Positions 19,351-28,401 of a stretch of DNA of 64,000 nt are shown here, piece by piece (position 1 is the stretch's first letter; each line of letters starts with the position of its first letter). The DNA comes from Lysobacteraceae bacterium (GTDB lineage Bacteria > Pseudomonadota > Gammaproteobacteria > Xanthomonadales > Rhodanobacteraceae): positions 1 through 64,000 of the forward strand of contig JAJFUF010000008.1 of NCBI GenBank assembly GCA_021372495.1. The letters run 5' to 3'. The notes under the pieces are model-generated. The model made no database searches and was not told the origin of the DNA. It worked only from the letters and a program-made list of their open reading frames with translations. The position numbers and the translations under genes are program-made.

Positions 19351-20040
19351 TCAGGGGCTTGCCGAGAAACGGTATCCGGCGCCGCGCACGGTCTGCACCA
19401 GGCCGTCGAGCCGGTACGGTTCCAGCGTCTTGCGCAGGCGGCGGATGTGCACGTCGATGGTGCGCTCCTCGACGTACACGCTGCCGCCCCAGACGTGGTC
19501 GAGGAGCTGGGCGCGGGTGTACACGCGCTCGGGGTGGGTCGCGAAGAAGTAGAGCAGGCGGTACTCGGTGGGGCCGATCGCCACCGCTTCGTCGCCGGCG
19601 AACACGCGGTGCGCGGGGCCGTCGATCTTCAGGCCGCCGACCTCGACCACGCCGGTGCCGTCGTCGCCATGGCTGCGCCGCAGCACCGCCTTGATGCGCG
19701 CCAGCAGCTCGCGCGTCGAGAACGGCTTGACCACGTAGTCGTCGACGCCCGCCTCCAGCCCGCTGACGCGATCGGTTTCCTCGCCGCGCGCGGTCAGCAT
19801 GATGATCGGCACCTCGCGGGTGAGCTCTTCCCTGCGCAGGCGCCGCGCCAGCTCCAGGCCGCTGGTGCCGGGCAGCATCCAGTCAAGCAGGATCAGGTCG
19901 GGCACCTTCTCGGCGATCGCGTGCTGGGCCTCGCGCGCGTCGGCGGCGTGCGCCGGCTCCATGCCCGCCTTGCGCAGCGCGAAGGCGACCATGTCGCGGA
20001 TCGAGGCCTCGTCTTCGACGATCAGGATGCGCTTCTGCAC
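19351..20040 (-). CDS. phoB: Phosphate regulon response regulator PhoB
   Basis: OmpR-type DNA-binding regulator. The receiver domain has the acidic pair ED at residues 9-10, phosphoacceptor Asp53 ([10 protein letters not shown]), Thr in MLTARG and Lys in VVKPF; a winged-helix domain ends with [10 protein letters not shown] chose the GTG at 20040, which gives 229 residues (same as E. coli PhoB) and has an AAGGTGG Shine-Dalgarno four bases upstream; an ATG at 20085 would add 15 unrelated residues and sits in the promoter. Confidence 0.96.
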   Translation of the reverse strand: MQKRILIVEDEASIRDMVAFALRKAGMEPAHAADAREAQHAIAEKVPDLILLDWMLPGTSGLELARRLRREELTREVPIIMLTARGEETDRVSGLEAGVDDYVVKPFSTRELLARIKAVLRRSHGDDGTGVVEVGGLKIDGPAHRVFAGDEAVAIGPTEYRLLYFFATHPERVYTRAQLLDHVWGGSVYVEERTIDVHIRRLRKTLEPYRLDGLVQTVRGAGYRFSASP

Positions 20041-20044
20041 GCGT

Positions 20045-20051
20045 CCACCTT
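20045..20051 (-). promoter_or_regulatory. Shine-Dalgarno that fixes the phoB GTG start
   Basis: AAGGTGG on the minus strand lies four bases before the GTG at 20040, supporting this start over the upstream ATG. Confidence 0.6.
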
Positions 20052-20084
20052 GGTTCCCTGTGACGCCTTTATTGCAGCGGCTCA

Positions 20085-20104
20085 ATATTACGCCGCGATG
20101 ACAC
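20085..20104 (-). promoter_or_regulatory. Putative phoB promoter with a weak Pho-box half-site
   Basis: TAATAT at 20090-20085 can serve as -10, with transcription from about 20078. GTGTCAT at 20104-20098 resembles one half (CTGTCAT) of a PHO box and sits where an activator-dependent -35 would be, but the second half-site is poor. Autoregulation by PhoB is expected from the family, not proven by this sequence. Confidence 0.3.
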
Positions 20105-20122
20105 GCCGCGGCGGCGCGCCGC

Positions 20123-21751
20123 TCAGCCGCCGCCGAAGGTCAGTTGGCCCTGGTCGTCGGTGCGGGTGCCGCGGCGGCGCAGCTCGAGCACGATCGGGGT
20201 CAGGTCGGCGATGCGCGCGTCGACGCGCGCGCGGGTGTAGTAGTCGAGGTCGGGCTTGGCGGCCAGCCGCTTGAGCTGCGCCAGCGCGTCTTCCGGCCGT
20301 CCGGACAGGTAGGTGGCGTCGGCGTAGGCCTCGGCGGCGCGGTCGAGGTCGCCGGCCACGTCGCAGGCGCGGCCGTAAGTCGAGTAGAGATTCGGATCCT
20401 CGGAAGCGTCGAGCAGCGGCTTGAGCAGCGCGGCGGCCTTGCGCGCGGGTTCCGGCTTGGCGTTGTCGAGCAGGGCGCGCGCATAGGGCAGGGCGATCGC
20501 CGGGTTGTCCGGCGAGTCGGCGGCCAGGTCGGCGTACTGGGCCAGCGCGGCGTCGCGGCGGCCGGCGTTGGAGGCGGCGTCGGCCATCGCCAGGCGCAGC
20601 GGCAGGTTGTCCGGGTCTTTCCGCAGCAGCGGCGCCAGCGTTTCCGCGGCCTGGGCGGCGCGTCCGCTGCGGGTCAGCGCCAGCGCGTAGCCGTAGCGGT
20701 TGGCGACGCTGTCGAAGCCGGGCGTGTGGTCGAGGTTCTGCGCGTAGTAGACGGCGAGGCTGCGCGCGTCGTCGGAAGCGAGCACGCGCACGCGCTCGCG
20801 CATCAGCGCGTAGAAACTTGCGCCGGCCGCCGCCGGCCTGGCGGCGGCGCGCGTGTGCGGGGCGAGCAGGCTGCCGCGATCATGGACGTAGGGCAGCGGA
20901 ATCAGCTGGTCCTCCCAGCGCGTGTCGCCGGCGGCGAGCCGCGGCGCGTCGCCGCGCGCCTGTTCCTCGATCACGTGCGCGCGCGCCTTGGCGTCGCTGA
21001 TGCGCGAAGTCGTCACCGGGTGCGTGCGCAGCAGTTCGGGCACGTCGCCCTCGCCGCCGCCGGGGCGCAGCGCGGCCAGCATGCGGCCGAAGAAATCGGC
21101 CATCGCTTCGGGGTCGAAGCCGGCGCGGGCGAGGGTCTGGATGCCGACGCGGTCGGCCTCGGCCTCGTCGGCGCGGGTGAAATTGATCTGCTGCTGCAGC
21201 AGCAGCCCCTGGCCGGCGGCGAGGATGCCGATCGGCGCGTCGCCGCTGGTATGCGCGCTGGCCAGGATCGCGCCGAGGATCGCCAGCGCCATCAGCGGCG
21301 TGGCCTTGCGCGAGGCCTCGAACGCGCGCGCCAGGTGGTTCTGGCTGATGTGGCCGATCTCGTGGGCGATCACGCCGGCCAGCTCGCTTTCGTTGGCGGT
21401 GATGGTGATCAGGCCGGCGTTGACGCCGATGTAGCCGCCCGGCGCGGCGAACGCGTTGATCTCGTTGTCCTTGACCACGAAGAAGGTGAACTTCTGCTTG
21501 GGGTCGGCGCTGGCCGCGACCAGCCGGTAGCCCAGCGCGTTCACGTAGGCGTCGAGCAGCGGGTCGTCCACCACCAGCCCCAGTGCGCGCATCTGGTGCA
21601 GCATGCTGGAGCCGTAGGCGTCGGCTTCCTGCGGCGACAGCAGGGTGCCGGCGGAGCTGCCCATGTCCGGCAGGCGCACGTTGTCCTGCGCGCCGGCGGC
21701 GAAGCTGAGCGCGGCGGCGAGGAGGGCGGGAAGCCAGGTGCGAGGGGGCAT
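20123..21751 (-). CDS. bepA: Periplasmic M48 metalloprotease with TPR tail (BepA/YfgC-like)
   Basis: Outer-membrane assembly quality-control protease and chaperone by family. Start at ATG 21751 gives a signal peptide ([22 protein letters not shown]); the frame extends to a GTG at 21814 that would hide it. The zinc motif HEIGH is at residues 130-134 and the third ligand region is [12 protein letters not shown]. The C-terminal half (about 300-530) is built of helical TPR-like repeats. Length 542 compares with 487 for E. coli BepA. It stands alone, divergent from grxC. Confidence 0.9.
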   Translation of the reverse strand: MPPRTWLPALLAAALSFAAGAQDNVRLPDMGSSAGTLLSPQEADAYGSSMLHQMRALGLVVDDPLLDAYVNALGYRLVAASADPKQKFTFFVVKDNEINAFAAPGGYIGVNAGLITITANESELAGVIAHEIGHISQNHLARAFEASRKATPLMALAILGAILASAHTSGDAPIGILAAGQGLLLQQQINFTRADEAEADRVGIQTLARAGFDPEAMADFFGRMLAALRPGGGEGDVPELLRTHPVTTSRISDAKARAHVIEEQARGDAPRLAAGDTRWEDQLIPLPYVHDRGSLLAPHTRAAARPAAAGASFYALMRERVRVLASDDARSLAVYYAQNLDHTPGFDSVANRYGYALALTRSGRAAQAAETLAPLLRKDPDNLPLRLAMADAASNAGRRDAALAQYADLAADSPDNPAIALPYARALLDNAKPEPARKAAALLKPLLDASEDPNLYSTYGRACDVAGDLDRAAEAYADATYLSGRPEDALAQLKRLAAKPDLDYYTRARVDARIADLTPIVLELRRRGTRTDDQGQLTFGGG

Positions 21752-21934
21752 CGGACGGCGCAGGGGAAACGTGCGGTTTCGACCACCATAACGCAGCGCG
21801 GGTTCCCCGGCCACCGCGCGCGACGGCGCGGTTTAGCCGCGGTTGCGCCGGCACCTCTTGGCTCCGGCCGCGGCCGCCCCCATCATGCGTTGCGCGCCCC
21901 GCCGCGCCCGCGGCGGGGCCTCCTCGGAGTTCCC

Positions 21935-22198
21935 ATGCCTACCATCGAGATGTACACCACGGCCGTGTGCCCGTATTGCGTGGCGGCCAAGAACCTGCTG
22001 AAGGCGCGCGGCCTGGCCTGGCAGGAAATCCGCGTCGACACCGATCCGGCGCGGCGCGAGGAAATGCTGGCGCGCGCCGTCGGCCAGCGCACCGTGCCGC
22101 AGATCTTCGTCAATGGCCACCACGTCGGCGGCTATACCGACCTGGTCGCCGCCGAGCGCAGCGGCCGGCTGGCCGAACTGCTCACGGAGAGCGCGTGA
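21935..22198 (+). CDS. grxC: Glutaredoxin 3 (GrxC)
   Basis: Glutathione-dependent dithiol oxidoreductase of 87 residues. The active site CPYC is at residues 12-15, the cis-Pro segment TVPQIFVNG and the GGYTDL glutathione-binding motif follow. A GGAG Shine-Dalgarno (CTCGGAGTTCCC) precedes the ATG. The stop overlaps the start of the next gene by one base (TGATG), so the two are translationally coupled. Confidence 0.96.
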   Translation: MPTIEMYTTAVCPYCVAAKNLLKARGLAWQEIRVDTDPARREEMLARAVGQRTVPQIFVNGHHVGGYTDLVAAERSGRLAELLTESA

Positions 22199-22563
22199 TG
22201 AACGACCGCGTCGGGCAGTTCACCGAGTTCCGCAAGCGCATGAACGAACGCATCCTGGAGCACGACAACCAGACCGTGCGCCGCTTCTTCGCGCTCGACA
22301 CGCAGGCCTACAAGGACGGCGCGCTCGACGTGAAGACCAAGGAGATGCTCGGCCTGGTCGCGTCGCTGGTGCTGCGCTGCGACGACTGCATCAGCTACCA
22401 CGTCGCGCAGTGCAAGGAAGCGGGGCTCGACCGCGACGAGTTCTTCGAGGTGTTCCAGATCGGGCTGGTGGTCGGCGGCTCGATCGTGATCCCGCACCTG
22501 CGCCGCGCGGTGGACTTCCTCGATCGGCTGGAAGGCGGGGTCGAGGCCGGCGCCGGTGGCTGA
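22198..22563 (+). CDS. Carboxymuconolactone decarboxylase/AhpD-like protein
   Basis: A 121-residue all-helical protein of the CMD/AhpD superfamily. The redox motif CDDC (Cys61, Cys64) followed by His68 matches the AhpD-type catalytic CxxC-x3-H arrangement, so a thiol peroxidase or disulfide reductase role is likely. Coupling to grxC by a one-base overlap supports a thiol-redox function, with GrxC or glutathione as possible partner. The substrate cannot be told from sequence. Confidence 0.85.
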   Translation: MNDRVGQFTEFRKRMNERILEHDNQTVRRFFALDTQAYKDGALDVKTKEMLGLVASLVLRCDDCISYHVAQCKEAGLDRDEFFEVFQIGLVVGGSIVIPHLRRAVDFLDRLEGGVEAGAGG

Positions 22564-22655
22564 TGGCGGCCGCGCCGCCGGTCGCTGCGACGCCGTGCCG
22601 CACGTCGCGGGCGCGGCCTGCGACCAAAGTCCGGCCGCGCCTGCGGCGCCGCGCC

Positions 22656-22685
22656 TTGTCCGACGGGGCGCCGGCGGGCGATAAT
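22656..22685 (+). promoter_or_regulatory. Putative icd promoter
   Basis: TTGTCC (22656-22661), 18-base spacer, GATAAT (22680-22685), followed by TCCGCG. Predicted start about 22692, leader about 53 bases, ending in an AGGAG Shine-Dalgarno near 22729-22733. Confidence 0.6.
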
Positions 22686-22744
22686 TCCGCGTCTGTACGG
22701 GCGCATATCGGCTCGCCCGCGGCCTGACAGGAGCGGAACCTCCC

Positions 22745-23773
22745 ATGAGCAAGCACATCGCCGTGATCCGGGGCGACGGCATCGGCCCCGAGATCATGAA
22801 CGCCACCCTGCGCGTGCTGGACGCGCTCGACTGCGGCCTGACCTACGAGTTCGTCGAAGCCGGCATGGCGGCGCTGGAGAAACAGGGCGAGCTGCTGCCG
22901 CAGGCGACGCTGGACGCGATCGCGCGCCACCGCGTCGCGCTGAAGGGTCCGCTGACCACGCCGATCGGCGGCGGCTTCAGCTCGCTCAACGTCGAGCTGC
23001 GCAAGCGTTTCGACCTGTACGCCAACGTGCGCCCGGCGATCACCTTCCCCGGCACCAAGGCGCGCTACGAGAACATCGACATCATCACCGTGCGCGAGAA
23101 CACCGAGGGCGCGTACCTGACCGAAGGTCAGAGCATGTCCGAGGACGGCGAGACCGCGCAGTCGCTGATCCGCGTCACCCGCCGCAGCTCCGAGCGCATC
23201 GTGCGCTACGCCTTCGAGATGGCCCGCCGCAAGGGGCGCAGGAAGGTCAGCGTGGTGCACAAGGCCAACATCATGAAGACCACCTCGGGGCTGTTCCTGA
23301 AGGTGGCGCGCGAGGTGGCCCGGGACTATCCCGAGATCGAGTGCAACGAGCTGATCGTCGACAACACCTGCATGCAACTGGTGATGAACCCGCACCAGTT
23401 CGACGTGATCGTCACCACCAACCTGTTCGGCGACATCATCTCCGACCTGTGCGCCGGCCTGGTCGGCGGGCTCGGCCTGGCGCCGGGCGCCAACATCGGC
23501 ACCGAGGCGGCGATCTTCGAGGCGGTGCACGGCTCGGCGCCGGACATCGCCGGCAAGGGCGTCGCCAACCCCTGCGCGCTGCTGCTGGCCGCGGCCGACA
23601 TGCTCGACCATCTCGACCTGGTCGGGCAGGGACACATCGTGCGCCGGGCGATCCGCGACACGCTGGAAGCGCGCGACCGCGTCACCCCCGACCTCGGCGG
23701 CAAGGGCAGCACCGACAGCTTCGCCGACGCGCTGGTCGAGCGCGTGCACGCGGCGCACAAAAGCGCGGCCTGA
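22745..23773 (+). CDS. icd: Isocitrate dehydrogenase, NAD-type short form
   Basis: Oxidative decarboxylation of isocitrate in the TCA cycle. The 342-residue protein is the short IDH/IPMDH form, as in Xanthomonas, not the 416-residue NADP enzyme of E. coli. Visible motifs: GDGIGPE at residues 10-16, the substrate loop LRKRFDLYANVRP near 87-100, DIITVRENTEGAY, and the metal-binding NTCMQLVMNPHQFDVIVTTNLFGDI region. GSAPDIAGKGVANP near 255 is the cofactor loop; the Asp/Ile pattern suits NAD. A close paralogue such as homoisocitrate dehydrogenase is possible but less likely in this order. Confidence 0.9.
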   Translation: MSKHIAVIRGDGIGPEIMNATLRVLDALDCGLTYEFVEAGMAALEKQGELLPQATLDAIARHRVALKGPLTTPIGGGFSSLNVELRKRFDLYANVRPAITFPGTKARYENIDIITVRENTEGAYLTEGQSMSEDGETAQSLIRVTRRSSERIVRYAFEMARRKGRRKVSVVHKANIMKTTSGLFLKVAREVARDYPEIECNELIVDNTCMQLVMNPHQFDVIVTTNLFGDIISDLCAGLVGGLGLAPGANIGTEAAIFEAVHGSAPDIAGKGVANPCALLLAAADMLDHLDLVGQGHIVRRAIRDTLEARDRVTPDLGGKGSTDSFADALVERVHAAHKSAA

Positions 23774-23796
23774 GCCCGCACCGCGGATTGCGCGCG

Positions 23797-23832
23797 AACG
23801 CCGCGGCCGGCGACGGTCGCGGCGTTTTCGTT
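23797..23832 (+). terminator. Rho-independent-like terminator of icd
   Basis: AACGCCGCG (23797-23805) pairs with CGCGGCGTT (23818-23826) across a 12-base loop and is followed by TTCGTT. It lies between the convergent icd and thiD genes. Confidence 0.6.
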
Positions 23833-23846
23833 GGCGGCGCGCGGCC

Positions 23847-24680
<834 letters not shown>

Positions 24681-24750
24681 GTTCGGTACGAGAAGAAATG
24701 CTCGCGATCGCGCTTTACGACGGAGAGTTCCGCGCCCCTGCCCTGGTCGC

Positions 24751-24862
24751 GTAGGGTGGGCTTCAGCCCACCATCGCGGTCCGCTCGCGTACGCGTTCGG
24801 TGGGCGGAAGCCCCCCCGACGCCCGCTCTACGGAATTGGACTTTTGCGAGTCTCGAGTCCCG
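24751..24862. repeat. Inverted GTAGGGTGGGC element plus GAGTCTCGAGTCCC copy
   Basis: GTAGGGTGGGCTTCAGCCCA (24751-24770) and the opposing GGTGGGCGGAAGCC...CCCGCTCTACGG end (to 24832) form a REP-type element related to 53908-53995 and 47469-47491. GAGTCTCGAGTCCC at 24848-24861 is a diverged member of the GGGACTC family, four bases from the stop of the next gene. Confidence 0.65.
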
Positions 24863-24865
24863 CAA

Positions 24866-26245
24866 CTACAGCGCCTCCGAGGCGAAGTCGGCGAGGCGCG
24901 AGCGTTCGCCGCGGCGCAGCGTGATGTGCGCGGCGTGCTGCCAGCGCTTGAAGCGGTCCACCGCGTAGGTCAGGCCGGAGGTGGTCTCGGTGAGGTAGGG
25001 CGTGTCGATCTGCTCGACGTTGCCGAGGCAGACGATCTTGGTGCCCGGACCGGCGCGCGTGACCAGCGTCTTCATCTGCTTGGGCGTCAGGTTCTGCGCC
25101 TCGTCGAGGATCAGGTAGCGGCCGAGGAAGGTGCGGCCGCGCATGAAGTTCATCGAGCGGATCTTGATGCGCGAGGCGAGCAGGTCGTTGGTGGCGGCGC
25201 GGCCCCAGGCGCCGCCTTCCTCGGGGTTGGCCAGCACTTCGAGGTTGTCGGTGAGCGCGCCCATCCACGGCGTCATCTTCTCCTCCTCGGTGCCGGGCAG
25301 GAAGCCGATGTCCTCGCCGACCGAGACCGTGGCGCGGGTCATGATGATCTCGCGGTAGCGCTGCTGGTCCATGGTCTGCGCCAGGCCGGCGGCCAGCGTC
25401 AGCAGCGTCTTGCCGGTGCCGGCGGTGCCGAGCAGGGTGACGAAGTCGACGTCGGGATCCATCAGCACGTTCAGCGCGAAGTTCTGCTCGCGGTTGCGCG
25501 CGGCGATGCCCCACACGGTGTGCGCGCTGCCGGCGTAGTCGTCCATCAGCACCATGCGCGCCTTGTCCTCCTGCACGTCCAGCACGCGCAGCTCCACGCT
25601 GTTCTCGCCGGGCAGGTACAGGCACTGGTGCGGATGCCAGTCGTCGTCCTTGCCGGGCTTCAGCTCATAGTAGGTGTGGCCGCGCTCGGACCAGGAGCGC
25701 AGCTCGGGGTGGCGGTCCCAGAAGTCCTCGGGCAGCGCCGCGTGGCCGGTGTACAGCAGCGAGAAATCGTCCAGCGCGCGGTCGTTCTCGTAGTCCTCGG
25801 CGTCGATGCCGTAGATGGTCGCCTTGATGCGCAGGTTGATGTCCTTCGACACCAGTGCGATCGCGGCCTGCGGTTGCTGCTCGCGCAGCTCCAGCACCGC
25901 GTCGATGATCTGGTTGTCGGCCTTGCCGTAACCGTTGCCGGCGCGCGCCTGGAAATACAGCCGGCCTTCGGCGCCGCCGTGACGCAGGCGGATGCCCTCG
26001 GGCGAGGCCAGCGGCAGGCCTTCCTTGATGCCGTGGCCGTTGCCGCGCTCGATCAGCTCGTTGAGGAAGCGGCTGACCTGGCGCGCATTGCGCGCGGTTT
26101 CCGAACCGCCCTTCTTCTTTTCGTCGAGTTCCTCCAGCACGGTCATCGGGATGAGGACGTCGTGTTCCTCGAAGCGGAACAGCGAGGTCGGGTCGTGCAG
26201 CAGCACGTTGGTGTCGAGGACGTAGATGCGCTTGCCGCGAGTCAT
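24866..26245 (-). CDS. PIN-domain PhoH-like ATPase
   Basis: A 459-residue fusion of an N-terminal PIN nuclease-like domain (YVLDTNVLLHDP at residues 7-18, further acidic residues near 60 and 120) and a C-terminal PhoH P-loop domain (GTAGTGKTLL near 265, DEAQNLTP near 390, LGNVEQID). This two-domain form resembles proteins described as RNA-directed helicase/nuclease (PhoH2-like), although the function here is inferred. Start ATG 26245 is taken because MTRGKRIYVLDTN fits the family; the upstream 26 codons are low complexity. It is separated from bcp by 94 bases. Confidence 0.92.
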   Translation of the reverse strand: MTRGKRIYVLDTNVLLHDPTSLFRFEEHDVLIPMTVLEELDEKKKGGSETARNARQVSRFLNELIERGNGHGIKEGLPLASPEGIRLRHGGAEGRLYFQARAGNGYGKADNQIIDAVLELREQQPQAAIALVSKDINLRIKATIYGIDAEDYENDRALDDFSLLYTGHAALPEDFWDRHPELRSWSERGHTYYELKPGKDDDWHPHQCLYLPGENSVELRVLDVQEDKARMVLMDDYAGSAHTVWGIAARNREQNFALNVLMDPDVDFVTLLGTAGTGKTLLTLAAGLAQTMDQQRYREIIMTRATVSVGEDIGFLPGTEEEKMTPWMGALTDNLEVLANPEEGGAWGRAATNDLLASRIKIRSMNFMRGRTFLGRYLILDEAQNLTPKQMKTLVTRAGPGTKIVCLGNVEQIDTPYLTETTSGLTYAVDRFKRWQHAAHITLRRGERSRLADFASEAL

Positions 26246-26339
26246 GCGGGCGGGACCTCGTGCGGGTGGAAAAGCCGAAGCGGCGCCGCCGGCTCGCGAC
26301 GGGCGTCGCGTCCGGGGCAGCATGGTCGGGTGCAGTCGC

Positions 26340-26801
26340 TCACTTGCGCGGGATGGCGTCCAGTACGGCCTGCGCGTGCCCGGGCACTTTGACGCCGCGC
26401 CACTCGCAGGCCAGCCTGCCGTCGGGGTCGATCAGGAACGTGCTGCGCACCACGCCCAGGTGGCGCTTGCCGTACAGCACCTTCTCGTGGATCACGTCGA
26501 AGGCCTTGCACCAGGCCTCGTCGGCGTCGGAAACCAGCGGAAACGGCAGGGCATGCTTGCGGGCGAAGCCGTCGTGCGACTTCGCCGAATCGCGCGAGAC
26601 GCCGATCACTTCGGCCCTGCGCTTCCTGAACTCCGCATAGAGATCGCGGAAGTCCTGCGCCTCGCGCGTGCAGCCGGGCGTGTTGTCCTTGGGATAGAAG
26701 TACAGCGCCACCCAGCGACCGGCGAGATCCGCCAGCGCCAGCGTGCCGCCGTCGCTGGTGGCGCCCTTGAGCATGGGGGCGGGTTGGCCGATCGCGGGCA
26801 T
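26340..26801 (-). CDS. bcp: Thiol peroxidase Bcp/PrxQ
   Basis: Reduces peroxides with thioredoxin. The 153-residue thioredoxin-fold protein has the peroxidatic Cys44 in the motif YPKDNTPGCT. The E. coli-type resolving cysteine five residues on is Gln49, and the alternative helix-3 position used by Xanthomonas-type PrxQ (about +36) is Ala80. Remaining cysteines are Cys98 and one near residue 127. It may therefore work as a 1-Cys enzyme or use an unusual partner. It starts two bases before gcvR ends, so the two are co-transcribed. Confidence 0.93.
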   Translation of the reverse strand: MPAIGQPAPMLKGATSDGGTLALADLAGRWVALYFYPKDNTPGCTREAQDFRDLYAEFRKRRAEVIGVSRDSAKSHDGFARKHALPFPLVSDADEAWCKAFDVIHEKVLYGKRHLGVVRSTFLIDPDGRLACEWRGVKVPGHAQAVLDAIPRK

Positions 26802-26803
26802 CG

Positions 26804-27361
26804 TCAGTACTTCATCGGGTCCATGATCGCGTCGAGGTTGAGCCCGTCGCAGAGTTCGAGGAAGTCGTCGCGCAGCGCGGCGATGTGGGTGTCGGACGGG
26901 ATGCCGATGGTGATCTGCGCGGAAAACATGTCGGCGCCGGTCTGCATCGCGCGGTAGCGCATCGAGGCGAGCTGCTCCACGCTGATCTCGTGGTGCGAGA
27001 AGAATTCGATGATCTCGACCAGCACGCCGGCCTTGTCGCCGGCGACCACCTCGACCACGTAGGGCAGCAGGTGGCTCTGTGCGCTGCGCGGGCTGGTGCG
27101 GTAGTGGGTGATCTGCAGCTCGTCGTCGCGGGCGAGCTTGCCGAGGTTGGTTTCGAGCTTGGCGATGCCGTCCCAGGACCCCTGCGCCAGCAGCATCACC
27201 GAGACGTCGGCGCCGACCGTGGACACGCGCGCGTCGACCAGGTTGCAGCCGCAGTCGGCGATGCGCTTGACCAGCGTCAGCAGCGGCGAGCGCGCGGCGG
27301 GCGACAGCGTCTGGATCAGCAGGTGGTTCTCGGGGCCGGGACGCGAGGTGGGGCGATTCAA
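26804..27361 (-). CDS. gcvR: Glycine cleavage system regulator GcvR, two ACT domains
   Basis: A 185-residue protein with two ACT domains (about residues 12-85 and 98-175), as in GcvR, which senses glycine and modulates GcvA in E. coli. The start appears to be TTG at 27361; no ATG or GTG with a better context is nearby, and the frame start is uncertain by a few residues. The order gcvR-bcp and divergent dapA-bamC is the same as in E. coli (dapA-gcvR-bcp region), which strongly supports the assignment. Regulation: see the shared promoter region 27420-27456. Confidence 0.88.
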   Translation of the reverse strand: MNRPTSRPGPENHLLIQTLSPAARSPLLTLVKRIADCGCNLVDARVSTVGADVSVMLLAQGSWDGIAKLETNLGKLARDDELQITHYRTSPRSAQSHLLPYVVEVVAGDKAGVLVEIIEFFSHHEISVEQLASMRYRAMQTGADMFSAQITIGIPSDTHIAALRDDFLELCDGLNLDAIMDPMKY

Positions 27362-27419
27362 GGCGATGCGACCTGCGTTTGTGGCGATCCCTGGCCGGGC
27401 GCGGCGCGCCCGCGCAGTC

Positions 27420-27456
27420 AGCTTACTTGCCCGTGCCCGGAACCCGCAAGTAACAT
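27420..27456. promoter_or_regulatory. Overlapping divergent promoters of gcvR and dapA
   Basis: An inverted repeat TTACTTGC (27423-27430) and GCAAGTAA (27446-27453) spans a 15-base centre. Rightward: TTGCCC (27427-27432), 18-base spacer, TAACAT (27451-27456), start about 27463. Leftward: TTGCGG (27449-27444), 18-base spacer, TAAGCT (27425-27420), start about 27413. Each -35 lies inside the arm that holds the -10 of the other, so the promoters should be mutually exclusive. Confidence 0.5.
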
Positions 27457-27484
27457 CGACGCATTCACCACGCCGGGATCAGCC

Positions 27485-28378
27485 TTGAACATCCGCGGTA
27501 GCATCTGTGCGCTGGCCACGCCGTTTCGGCCGGACGGCGCGCTCGATCTCGACGCCTATGCGCGCCTGCTCGACTACCAGATCGAGGGCGGCACCGAGGC
27601 GCTGGTCGTGGCCGGATCGACCGGCGAAGCGCACGGCCTCGACCACGACGAATACGAGCGCCTGCTCGCGTTCGCCGTGCGTCGCGTCGACCGGCGCGTA
27701 GCGGTCGTCGCCGGCACCGGCGAGGCGAGCACGCGCAAGACCGTCGCGCTGACGCGCCGCGCGCGCGAACTGGGTGCCGACGCCGCGCTGGTGGTCACGC
27801 CTTACTACGTGCGCCCGACCCAGGAAGGCCTGCGTCGCCACTACCTCGAAGTCGCCGACCAGGGTGGCCTGCCGGTGATCGTCTACAACGTGCCCGCGCG
27901 CACCGGCTGCGACCTGCTGCCGGAGACGCTGGCCGCGCTGCGCGACCATCCCGCGATCGTCGCGGTCAAGGAGGCGCGCGCCGACGCCGAGCGCATCCGC
28001 GATGTCGCCGCGCTGGCGCGTTCCGATTTCGCGTTCCTGTCCGGCGACGACGGCACCGCCGCGGCGGCGCTCGCGGCCGGCGCGGCGGGCGTGGTCTCGG
28101 TCGTCAACAACCTGGTGCCGCGCGCGTTCCGCGCGTTGTGCGACGCCGCTCGCGGCGGCGATCGCGCCGCGCTCGCACGTCGCGCGGCGGAACTCGCGCC
28201 GCTGATCGAAGCACTCAACTGCGCGCCCAACCCAATTCCGGTCAAGGCCGGCCTGGCCGAACTCGGCCTGTGCGGCGCCGGTCTGCGGCTGCCGCTGATC
28301 GAACTTGCGCCCGGCCCGGCGCGCGCGCGACTGCGCGAGGCGCTGGGCCGTCTCGTCCCGCTGGCAACCGCCGCATGA
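27485..28378 (+). CDS. dapA: 4-hydroxy-tetrahydrodipicolinate synthase DapA
   Basis: Condenses pyruvate and aspartate semialdehyde on the way to lysine and meso-diaminopimelate. TIM-barrel aldolase of 297 residues. The Schiff-base lysine is Lys162 (VAVKEA), Tyr in VIVYNVPARTG and the GSTGE motif near 43-47 are present. The start is TTG at 27485, because no other initiation codon exists near MNIRGSICALATPF. It is followed by the bamC-like gene, the dapA-bamC order of E. coli. Confidence 0.94.
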   Translation: MNIRGSICALATPFRPDGALDLDAYARLLDYQIEGGTEALVVAGSTGEAHGLDHDEYERLLAFAVRRVDRRVAVVAGTGEASTRKTVALTRRARELGADAALVVTPYYVRPTQEGLRRHYLEVADQGGLPVIVYNVPARTGCDLLPETLAALRDHPAIVAVKEARADAERIRDVAALARSDFAFLSGDDGTAAAALAAGAAGVVSVVNNLVPRAFRALCDAARGGDRAALARRAAELAPLIEALNCAPNPIPVKAGLAELGLCGAGLRLPLIELAPGPARARLREALGRLVPLATAA

Positions 28379-28401
28379 TTTCGCAACGGAAACCCCTCTC
28401 G

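Noticed and set aside
20098..20110. Full PHO box upstream of phoB
   Set aside because: Only one half-site (GTGTCAT) matches; the second repeat at the right spacing is too poor to claim.
22564..22744. RNA gene or riboswitch before icd
   Set aside because: The 180-base spacer has a clear promoter and ribosome site, but no conserved aptamer pattern that I can recognise.
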